From contig JAPOVV010000077.1 of NCBI GenBank assembly GCA_026707945.1, positions 186,001-250,000 of the forward strand: a DNA stretch of 64,000 nucleotides, written 5' to 3'. Below, one piece after another: positions 48,033-54,985 of this stretch. Within the stretch, counting starts at the first letter, position 1. Each line of letters opens with the position of its first letter. The notes below the pieces were generated by a model that worked only from the letters and a program-made list of their open reading frames with translations, made no database searches and was not told the DNA's origin. The position numbers and the translations under genes were made by a program. The stretch is from Gammaproteobacteria bacterium. Lineage in GTDB: Bacteria; Pseudomonadota; Gammaproteobacteria; Pseudomonadales; Azotimanducaceae.

Positions 48033-49574
48033 CTAGAGTTCAGCTTCAATCAAATACGGTCCATCGCACGCCAACGCAGACTCTAGCGCATCCGAAAATT
48101 CTTCGCTTGTCGTGGCTTTCTCCGCAGGGACTCCTTGCCCTTTCGCAAGTGCTACCCAATCTAAAGCCGGATGGCTCAGGTCAAATAATCTAGCAGCTCG
48201 ATCACCAACCTGGTTTACGCCCATCCGCAAGTACTCAACTTCAAGAATGTTGTACTGACGATTAGAAAACACTACGGACTTAATGTTCAAGTTTTCTCTC
48301 GCAGCAGTCCACAGGTACTGAAGTGTGTACATTGCGCCACCATCGCCTAGAAGTGCGAATACCGTGCGTTCCGGGCATGCAAGCGCCGCTCCAACGGCCA
48401 CTGGACCACCGTCCCCGATCGAGCCACCCGTCAGGTTTAACCAGCTATGACGAACACAACCTCGCATTACGTCGTAAGCCGCACCGCCTCCACCGGAGTC
48501 GACGGAAACGATGCTCTCGTGCGGAGCAAGTGCTGCTAATGCTTGCCCTATTGACCGCGCTCCGAGACGCCCTTGGGGAACATTAGGTCGTTCGCCGTTC
48601 ATGGCAACAAAGTTATTTGCACCGATCCCATCTGCAATCTGGATCAGCGCATCTGCGACATCTTCATGCCGATGACCTACGTGAATGACGTCGCAACCGT
48701 CGGGAACAAGCGAACTAGGCTGATCTCTGTACGCAAAGAAGCTCACTGGAACGTCCGCACCAACGAGTACCAATTTCGAACAGTTCGCTAACGTTCCAAG
48801 TACGTGTTCGGGAAAGTACGGTAAGCGATTCACCGAGGGTAGCTGCGGACCTGCTTCTACACGAGCTGGAAATGTAGGCGTGAATAGCGAGCACCGTGTT
48901 TTCTCTGCTATTCGCCCTGCCGCCTCTATGCCATCTTCGGTTAGAGCATTGCCATCGAGTAGGAGCACCGTATTGGCGTCAATCTGAGGTGCAACCGTAT
49001 CGATAACCTGGGTATCGATCTTGGCACGCTCTACGAATGGTCGCGTTTGGCGTCGTTCAATACCGTCGTGCCATGCGCAATCTGTTGGAACGATCAGAGT
49101 TGCAATGTTGCCATTTGGATCTGGGTGATTCCCCATAGCTGCGTGCGTCGCATCGGCCACATCAAGTCCTACGCCATTGGATGTACGAGAGGATCGAATC
49201 CAACTCGAAACAGGTTTCGCGACTGCTTCAACATCCGACGTTAAAGGGGCGTCATATGGTGCATGATGAATCGCATGATCGCCGATGACATTGATCAGAG
49301 GCGTCCCCGCACGCCGACAGTTGTGAAGGTTCGCAATCCCATTGCCCAAACCTGCCCCCAAATGCAGTAGCGTCGTCGCCGGCATACCAGACATTCGACC
49401 ATATCCGTCCGCCGCACCACTACATACGCCTTCAAACAGACAAAGACTTGCATTGAATTCGCTTACGCGATCAATCGCCTGCACGAGGTGCATCTCAGAC
49501 GTTCCCGGATTGGCGAAGCACTGGGTGACGCCGTGATTTACTAATGTCCGGACAAGACTCTCAGCGCCGTTCAT
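48033..49574 (-). CDS. Thiamine diphosphate-dependent enzyme (acetolactate synthase/benzoylformate decarboxylase-like)
   Basis: This is a 513-residue TPP enzyme with the three standard domains. The N-terminal PYR domain begins GAESLVRTLVNHGVTQCFANPGTSE, with the catalytic glutamate in LFEGVCSGAADGYGRM. The PP domain carries the cofactor motif LGDGGAMYTLQYLWTAA with the closing asparagine in NRQYNILE. The sequence is closer to the unassigned 'acetolactate synthase large subunit' and benzoylformate decarboxylase-like groups than to IlvB/IlvI; there is no regulatory subunit gene beside it. True acetolactate synthesis is therefore doubtful, and decarboxylation of a 2-oxo acid is more likely. Confidence 0.8.
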   Translation of the reverse strand: MNGAESLVRTLVNHGVTQCFANPGTSEMHLVQAIDRVSEFNASLCLFEGVCSGAADGYGRMSGMPATTLLHLGAGLGNGIANLHNCRRAGTPLINVIGDHAIHHAPYDAPLTSDVEAVAKPVSSWIRSSRTSNGVGLDVADATHAAMGNHPDPNGNIATLIVPTDCAWHDGIERRQTRPFVERAKIDTQVIDTVAPQIDANTVLLLDGNALTEDGIEAAGRIAEKTRCSLFTPTFPARVEAGPQLPSVNRLPYFPEHVLGTLANCSKLVLVGADVPVSFFAYRDQPSSLVPDGCDVIHVGHRHEDVADALIQIADGIGANNFVAMNGERPNVPQGRLGARSIGQALAALAPHESIVSVDSGGGGAAYDVMRGCVRHSWLNLTGGSIGDGGPVAVGAALACPERTVFALLGDGGAMYTLQYLWTAARENLNIKSVVFSNRQYNILEVEYLRMGVNQVGDRAARLFDLSHPALDWVALAKGQGVPAEKATTSEEFSDALESALACDGPYLIEAEL

Positions 49575-49693
49575 TCGTGCCTCTTTGCGATTTGGGTTTG
49601 TCGAATTTTCTATATGGTTACTGACAGCCCCACTGTTTTGTACGCACGCATGTATGGGAAAATCCGAGCTCTTTCAGCGAGGTCAGCTCTCCC

Positions 49694-50287
49694 ATGGCTC
49701 TTCATTTTGCTTTTAATCGAATCCAAACGGATGGACCCAACTTTCGACCGATGTACGATGCAATCGTCGGTAGCGAACGCGAAAAGCTAGGTGACGCGGG
49801 AATCTGGGGGGCGTTCTATGGTTTATTCGGTCTAGCCTCAAACGAAATGATTCTTGTTACCACCGGCGACATCACAAATATGGATGATCGACTCTGCTTG
49901 GTCGATCCGGTTCAAACAGCTGAGTCCATCTATCTTGAGCCAACCGTTAGACCAGACGACTACGACCCGCGAACGCGCGAAGGCTTGTATGTGTTTAGAT
50001 TCTTTGATGTGAGAAATAGCGACGTCAATCAAATCGCACAGCTCTCCAAGACGGCGTGGGAGACGTTCGAAGTGTCGGACGAGTATCGAGCGATACCGCA
50101 AGCCCTATTCTGCGAACAGGATCGATCGAGTGAATTCGGCAAAATGCTGCTCTGCACTTGGTACGACGGTTTGAATTCATGGCAAGTCTCACGTACACCA
50201 GCACCAGAAGCGCGTGCGAATTTCCGCGCGCGCGGACAGCTCACCCTCAACACGAAACCTTATGCGACTAGACTGATAGGAGGCTAA
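49694..50287 (+). CDS. Conserved protein of unknown function (dimeric alpha/beta-barrel-like)
   Basis: This is a 197-residue soluble protein without signal peptide or membrane segment. It has an apparent internal duplication of short alpha+beta units: ALHFAFNRIQTDGPNFRPMY and GLYVFRFFDVRNSDVNQIAQLSKTAWETF. The second resembles NIPSNAP or dimeric alpha/beta-barrel proteins. The C-terminal half (LLCTWYDGLNSWQVSRTP and RARGQLTL) looks conserved in character, rich in aromatic residues. ATG 49694 is a reasonable start although no strong Shine-Dalgarno is seen. It diverges from the TPP enzyme and converges on the helicase gene with 11 bases between. I cannot assign a function. Confidence 0.65.
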   Translation: MALHFAFNRIQTDGPNFRPMYDAIVGSEREKLGDAGIWGAFYGLFGLASNEMILVTTGDITNMDDRLCLVDPVQTAESIYLEPTVRPDDYDPRTREGLYVFRFFDVRNSDVNQIAQLSKTAWETFEVSDEYRAIPQALFCEQDRSSEFGKMLLCTWYDGLNSWQVSRTPAPEARANFRARGQLTLNTKPYATRLIGG

Positions 50288-50298
50288 CCACCATCTAG

Positions 50299-52617
50299 CT
50301 AGATCACATCTTGCTGCTGAAACGCAGAGACGTGTAAAGCTATTTCCGCAGCCTTGATGGTTTCAGGTTGCCAATGGGATGGGAAATAGCGAGCAAAATC
50401 GCTACGTGTAAACCGAGGATCAATTAGAACGACAACGCCGCGATCCTTCTCACCACGAACGACACGACCGGCCGCTTGCACTACCCTAGTCATTGCTGGT
50501 CGGCGATACGCAATCTCGTAACCGCGATCAGACAAAGTCGCAATGCGGTCGCGTTCCACTGAACGCGGTGGAATTCCCGGGCTCACAACGACAACTCCTT
50601 CGAGTGAAGCCTGTTCGATATCGATTGACTCGGTGAACACTCCGCCCATCACCACAAACCCGAGTTGATTGTCATCAAGTGACAGTCGATTCAAAAATTC
50701 ATCGCGTTCTTCGAGATTCATTCGAGGTCGTTGTACGAGTGTCGATTCAGCAACAGAGAGATGATCGAGCACCAAATCCATGTACTCAAACGACGGAAAG
50801 GCAATCAGCCAATTACCGCTCGAAATACCTCGGATATCCTCAATCAGGCGTGCCAAGTCTGGTGCTGTCCGCTTACGCTCGTTGTAATACGTCGTGACGT
50901 CCGGTACAACAACGACGCTGAGTCGACTTAGGTCAGGTGTCAATGTTGCACTCTTAATTGGCCCTTCGAGACCGTGCTCCTCATTGAAGAGGTCCCCCGG
51001 GGACATCGTTCCCGAAAATCGAATGGATCCGTGAAATTCACTAACGATGTCTTTGATCCAAGCATTCGGCAGCAAGCAACGGAACTGTATGCGACGTTCA
51101 CTTTGCGTCCGGTTGAGCAACCATACGAATTTCCGAGGATCTTCCTCGCTTATCTTTGCGATTGATCGGAAGCGTAAAAACTCGTAGAGGCAATCGTCAA
51201 TCGCACTTGAATCCGTCATAATTCTGAGACGCAAATCATCTGACTCAAACAATCGATCAACCTCTCCGATTAATCTGTTATCAATCTCGTCGACGACCGC
51301 TTCTCCGACCGAAGGAAGAACAGTATCGAGAACATCATTCAATAACGACTGCACTTTTTTGAAATGTGGTTCCAGAGATGAGTTTCTAGCTTCATTGACC
51401 GCGTTCTCAATCAGTTCGAAATCAAATTCACAACTCAGCATGTCTCGCACCCGTTCGGTCAGTCGATGTGCCTCGTCAACCAACAACCCGACTCGATTGA
51501 ACAGCCGTGAACGAAGACGCTTGAGTTGTACCAATGGATCGAAAACGTAGTTGTAGTCGCAGATCACTACGTCGGACCACTCTGCTACGTCAAGTGACAA
51601 CTCAAAGGGACATACTTTTTTCGATTTGGCAACAGCGTCAATCGCAGTTCGATCGACCTTACCGTTTTGAAGTAGATGTTTCGTAGCGTCTCGTACACGG
51701 TCGAAATGACCCTTTGCGTAATCACACTCCTCTGGTCGACATGCAGCACCCGGCGTCAAGCAGACACGGTCCTTCGCAGACACGGTAACCTGAACAAGCC
51801 GATCGTTTTGCTCTTGAAGAGCCGAAAAAGCATCTATCGCTGCCCGTTGACCCGTCGTTCGCGCTGTGCTATATACCACGCGATCGAGTTCTCGTTCACC
51901 CATTGCTTTAACCACAGGAAAAGCCGTAGCCATTGTTTTCCCTGTGCCCGTTGGTGCTTCAATCAATAGGTTCGTTTTATCACGCAGGCTCACGAAACCA
52001 TGACGTGCTAGCTGAAGCTGGTTTTTGTTGTAGGTTTCGAATGGAAACGATTGGGACGACGCTATCTCATTTCGTCTTTCAAGACGGGTCAAAACATCGC
52101 TTATCCAATTACAGTAGTCTTGAGCCGTACCTTCAAAATACTCGTCGAGTGTTTTGGAATCCTCCGCCCGATCGAAATGGTGAGTCTCTCCTGAGTCTGG
52201 ATGAATGTACGTTAGGCGGGTGGCGATCGATGCAACGTCGCCTCGTGAATCGAGCATCGCCGCGTAGAGACGCACCTGAGCTTCATGAACCGTACGATCA
52301 CACGAAGGTACGGCGTTTGGGTTCTTTCTGGTGGTCTTTATTTCCTCTACTAGAAGTCGAGAACCGTTTAACTCTTCCTCAATAGAAACGCCGTCCGCGC
52401 GACCAGTGACGTGTAATGTGATGGACTCGTGCTGGAATTCGCGTCTAACACGCACTTCGGATTCATACGAAGAACGTTCCAGCTTGATTCGTGTTTGATA
52501 TTTACCTTGTGCCTCGATGCCTTCTCGAGCGGTAGTCGGGTCCTCTGAGCGGTCGTCGATATCGCCGCGTCGGTGTACGAATGTCGCGAGTTCAGATACA
52601 CCGATCGAGATTTCCAC
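50299..52617 (-). CDS. Nuclease-helicase fusion: PD-(D/E)XK domain plus iron-sulfur XPD/DinG-type helicase
   Basis: The N-terminal 170 residues look like a RecB/Cas4-type nuclease: GRADG (Asp75), EEIK (Glu92, Lys94) and QVRLY (114-118). The rest is a superfamily 2 XPD/DinG-like helicase: Walker A APTGTGKT (221-228), four cysteines (286, 293, 298, 336) that would hold a 4Fe-4S cluster, DEAH (381-384) and C-terminal motif VI QAAGRVVRG. Such helicases unwind 5'-3' and the nuclease could trim flaps or ends. It follows the FAN1-like gene after 3 bases, so the pair is an operon. The function is inferred from domains; DinG itself lacks the nuclease part. Confidence 0.85.
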   Translation of the reverse strand: MEISIGVSELATFVHRRGDIDDRSEDPTTAREGIEAQGKYQTRIKLERSSYESEVRVRREFQHESITLHVTGRADGVSIEEELNGSRLLVEEIKTTRKNPNAVPSCDRTVHEAQVRLYAAMLDSRGDVASIATRLTYIHPDSGETHHFDRAEDSKTLDEYFEGTAQDYCNWISDVLTRLERRNEIASSQSFPFETYNKNQLQLARHGFVSLRDKTNLLIEAPTGTGKTMATAFPVVKAMGERELDRVVYSTARTTGQRAAIDAFSALQEQNDRLVQVTVSAKDRVCLTPGAACRPEECDYAKGHFDRVRDATKHLLQNGKVDRTAIDAVAKSKKVCPFELSLDVAEWSDVVICDYNYVFDPLVQLKRLRSRLFNRVGLLVDEAHRLTERVRDMLSCEFDFELIENAVNEARNSSLEPHFKKVQSLLNDVLDTVLPSVGEAVVDEIDNRLIGEVDRLFESDDLRLRIMTDSSAIDDCLYEFLRFRSIAKISEEDPRKFVWLLNRTQSERRIQFRCLLPNAWIKDIVSEFHGSIRFSGTMSPGDLFNEEHGLEGPIKSATLTPDLSRLSVVVVPDVTTYYNERKRTAPDLARLIEDIRGISSGNWLIAFPSFEYMDLVLDHLSVAESTLVQRPRMNLEERDEFLNRLSLDDNQLGFVVMGGVFTESIDIEQASLEGVVVVSPGIPPRSVERDRIATLSDRGYEIAYRRPAMTRVVQAAGRVVRGEKDRGVVVLIDPRFTRSDFARYFPSHWQPETIKAAEIALHVSAFQQQDVI

Positions 52618-52620
52618 GGA

Positions 52621-54252
52621 TTAACTGAATCTCCATACGTAGACGTTGAACTGCGCCTGCATCAATCGTTCGATCCAGAGACGCTGATTAGGTCGCAATT
52701 GGTCGCCTGGACCTTTGACCTCTACAAATGCAATCTCACCGTTTTGATCTATCACAGTCAAATCCGGAAACCCGGCACGAAATTGTCGAAGATCTTGAAT
52801 CACAATCCTCAACAGTTTTTCGAGTTGATCTATCGTCATAGCATCAAGAATCGAGTTGAGTAGACTAGGTGTCAGAATCGGCCACGCGACAAGTTGGCTA
52901 CTGATTCCGCGCTTATGGCGAGCAGTTGCAAGGATCCGAGTTTTTAGTTCAATCGGACGAGCAAGTGGGTCTTCACAAACGTCTTGACGGACGCGAAAGA
53001 ACTCTGGCCAATACAGGTCCAGTGGGGTAGCTTGGAACGGGTTTACAAACGCACCACGTACAGAGGCATATAGCCAGTCCCAATACGCCAACGCAAATAG
53101 ACCATTCGGGAGCAGATTTTCCAAATGCCATGCTTGAGACCCTTCGTCCATAAGCTGTTGAGTGGCAAACGACTCAATCCTTTGATAGTCCGTAGTGGGT
53201 GCTAGGTCCTCCCGAATCTCGATTTTTTGTTGCGGTAATCTTGGTCTTCCGAATCGTTGGGCGAACGCATGTTCTTCATACGAACGTGGCGCTTTCAGGA
53301 TATCGACCCTGACTCGTTCTACGTCCTCGGTTCGGCCTTCTTTCATCAAAATGCGCATCGTGCGTTCGCGTGCGGGATGCGCGGTCGAGCTTCGAAAGCA
53401 CCGTAGCGCTAGGTTGTGTTCGTTCGCTCGTTCTAAATTGCGACCTAGAGCATTCAAAGTACGACTACGACGTAGTTCAAAGACGCGGTCTTTCTCCCGC
53501 TTCTTAAGCGCACGATAGATTGATTTCGCGTCCTCAGTCGATACAGCTTTACCGAGAGTTTCAACGACTTCCGCTAGCTCGCTAAGTTCTATATAGCGAT
53601 CAATAGCTCGCCTAGTCTGGAACAATCGAAATGCTGGATCCAACTCATACGTTTCGAATCGCGTGACGCCGAGATCGCGAATGACGAACTCGTCGAGCCT
53701 TTGCAACGAATTTCCAAAGAACAGCAGGCAGAAGAATTCGAATGATTTCGTCGCCGTTACAAGCAACCACGGACAGCACTCACTAACGCGATCGCGAATG
53801 ATTTTGTCATCATGTTCCGACAGTATCGTGTCGACCAGCTCGGACTTTCTTCCTTTCAATTCACTTTGAATGAATGTCGACTTCAATTCTGCCACGGTCA
53901 GTAAGGCAAGTATTTCGGTGCTATCACCTTCTGCATTAACAGCAATCAGACACGCCTTCCTCAACTCTTCGAGCGCTGTTGAAACGTCATCAACGTCCGC
54001 ATACGCGAGTGAATCGATTCGAATATAGCTCTTTGTTCTTGAAAGGAGCCGCGCGAGCAATCGCAGCGCTGAGACTGATAACGATAACGTGGACTCAGCG
54101 AATCTCGACTCGTCAGCTGTTAGGAGATCACTGTACTGATTACAAACCGTACTGATGACCGCAGTTAGATTCTCCGCGTAGTAACCGTCCGGTGGCGCTT
54201 GATTGGGGGCTAAACGAGGCAATGTGCGATCCGTGATACCACCCGTTATCAA
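52621..54252 (-). CDS. FAN1-like structure-specific nuclease (VRR-NUC domain)
   Basis: This is a homologue of Fanconi-associated nuclease 1, which cleaves 5' flaps and takes part in interstrand crosslink repair; bacterial versions exist. A SAP-like DNA-binding segment is visible at about 117-145 (LLTVAELKSTFIQ), then helical repeats, and the C-terminal VRR-NUC domain with Asp497 in GFPDL, Glu511 and Lys513 in VEVKGPGDQL. The 543 residues are in the range of bacterial FAN1. The start is TTG. The operon partner is the nuclease-helicase downstream. No LexA-type box was found upstream. Confidence 0.88.
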   Translation of the reverse strand: MITGGITDRTLPRLAPNQAPPDGYYAENLTAVISTVCNQYSDLLTADESRFAESTLSLSVSALRLLARLLSRTKSYIRIDSLAYADVDDVSTALEELRKACLIAVNAEGDSTEILALLTVAELKSTFIQSELKGRKSELVDTILSEHDDKIIRDRVSECCPWLLVTATKSFEFFCLLFFGNSLQRLDEFVIRDLGVTRFETYELDPAFRLFQTRRAIDRYIELSELAEVVETLGKAVSTEDAKSIYRALKKREKDRVFELRRSRTLNALGRNLERANEHNLALRCFRSSTAHPARERTMRILMKEGRTEDVERVRVDILKAPRSYEEHAFAQRFGRPRLPQQKIEIREDLAPTTDYQRIESFATQQLMDEGSQAWHLENLLPNGLFALAYWDWLYASVRGAFVNPFQATPLDLYWPEFFRVRQDVCEDPLARPIELKTRILATARHKRGISSQLVAWPILTPSLLNSILDAMTIDQLEKLLRIVIQDLRQFRAGFPDLTVIDQNGEIAFVEVKGPGDQLRPNQRLWIERLMQAQFNVYVWRFS

Positions 54253-54375
54253 GGTGTGAACGAGGCAACGACGCCGATTCTTTTATGGTTGTGAGCTGCT
54301 GGTAGGCGAGTTGGCATTATGATTGCACTGCAGTTGTGAACTTGAAGGGAACTTTAAGGTCAAAACTGTAAACAT

Positions 54376-54391
54376 TGACGTAATTACGTCA
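54376..54391. promoter_or_regulatory. Perfect 16-bp palindrome, possible operator
   Basis: TGACGTAATTACGTCA is identical to its reverse complement, and a TTGACG -35-like hexamer overlaps its left end. It lies 78 bases before the ATG of the HvfA-like gene and 124 bases from the FAN1 start, in the divergent region. A dimeric repressor or activator site is likely from the symmetry; the regulator is unknown. No -10 at 16-18 bases from the TTGACG is visible. Confidence 0.45.
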
Positions 54392-54468
54392 GGATGGCGG
54401 GACCTGGTACAGAGACTTCTGGGTCAGTTGCTCGCTTACAAATTGGTTTTGGATGATTGAGGAAAACT

Positions 54469-54735
54469 ATGTCCAAACTCTCTGTTAACCCTCTCGTCTT
54501 AGGAGTGGGTGCTTTTGTAGTAGCAACCGCAGGTTCCTCGGTTCTTGCCGCAGATATGGATGCAGCGCTCGATACGAGTGCTTTAGATGACTCCCTTCTA
54601 ACGATCGCTGGCTCTCATGAAGGTGAAGGTGAATGCGGTGAGAAAGACGAAGAAGGTAAGTGCGGCGAAGGCCAATGTGGTGAAGACGACGGCGGCGAAG
54701 AAGAGGAAGGTGAGGAAGAGGAAGAAGAAGCCTAG
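54469..54735 (+). CDS. HvfA-like small secreted protein with EGxCG motifs (putative copper-binding RiPP precursor)
   Basis: This is an 88-residue protein with a Sec signal peptide (1-27, cleaved after VLA), a spacer, then three EGxCG motifs (EGECG, EGKCG, EGQCG; Cys56, Cys65, Cys70) and a poly-glutamate tail. EGKCG-repeat peptides of the HvfA/bufferin type are modified by a DUF692-family multinuclear iron oxygenase with a DUF2063 partner to give copper-binding groups. The motifs and signal peptide are seen directly; the modification is inferred. No DUF692 or DUF2063 gene is in this window, so the precursor is orphan here. The ATG 54469 has GAGGA just upstream, while a TTG at 54457 has no such site. 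It is a single-gene unit ending at a strong terminator. Confidence 0.7.
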   Translation: MSKLSVNPLVLGVGAFVVATAGSSVLAADMDAALDTSALDDSLLTIAGSHEGEGECGEKDEEGKCGEGQCGEDDGGEEEEGEEEEEEA

Positions 54736-54792
54736 CTTCGACTGACTTCGCTATGTCCGATTAGTTCATAGCTTCTACTCATCGAAAGTAGC

Positions 54793-54830
54793 AAAGCCGT
54801 GGGTGCTTGCATCCACGGCTTTTCTTTTTT
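54793..54830 (+). terminator. Strong intrinsic terminator after the HvfA-like gene
   Basis: AAGCCGTGGGT pairs with ATCCACGGCTT (11 base pairs with one G-U) around a short loop, followed by TTCTTTTTT. It closes the small gene 58 bases after its stop and separates it from the barrel gene downstream. Confidence 0.85.
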
Positions 54831-54985
54831 CTAACAATCGAATCCGTTCTCTCGCTACGTGCCTCTGTCACAACCTAAAGAATTCATCTGAATCCTATAA
54901 TTTCATCCGCAGCGCCCGCGCAAAACTACACGCTTCATCGTTTATATTCAGCGACTATCGGCTATCTAAACACGCCAAGATCACC

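Noticed and set aside
47873-48193. Plus-strand frame of 106 codons in the gap beside the TPP enzyme gene
   Set aside because: It overlaps the 3' end of the TPP enzyme by 160 bases and shows no ribosome-binding site or recognised motif.
51933-52385. Plus-strand frame of 150 codons inside the nuclease-helicase gene
   Set aside because: Antisense shadow of the nuclease domain and Walker A region.
54253-54375. LexA-type box upstream of the FAN1/helicase operon
   Set aside because: No CTGT-N8-ACAG sequence was found in the region.
54803-54985. N-terminal extension of the barrel protein beginning at 54803
   Set aside because: It starts inside the intrinsic terminator and its residues carry no signal sequence; the GTG at 54986 begins the signal peptide.
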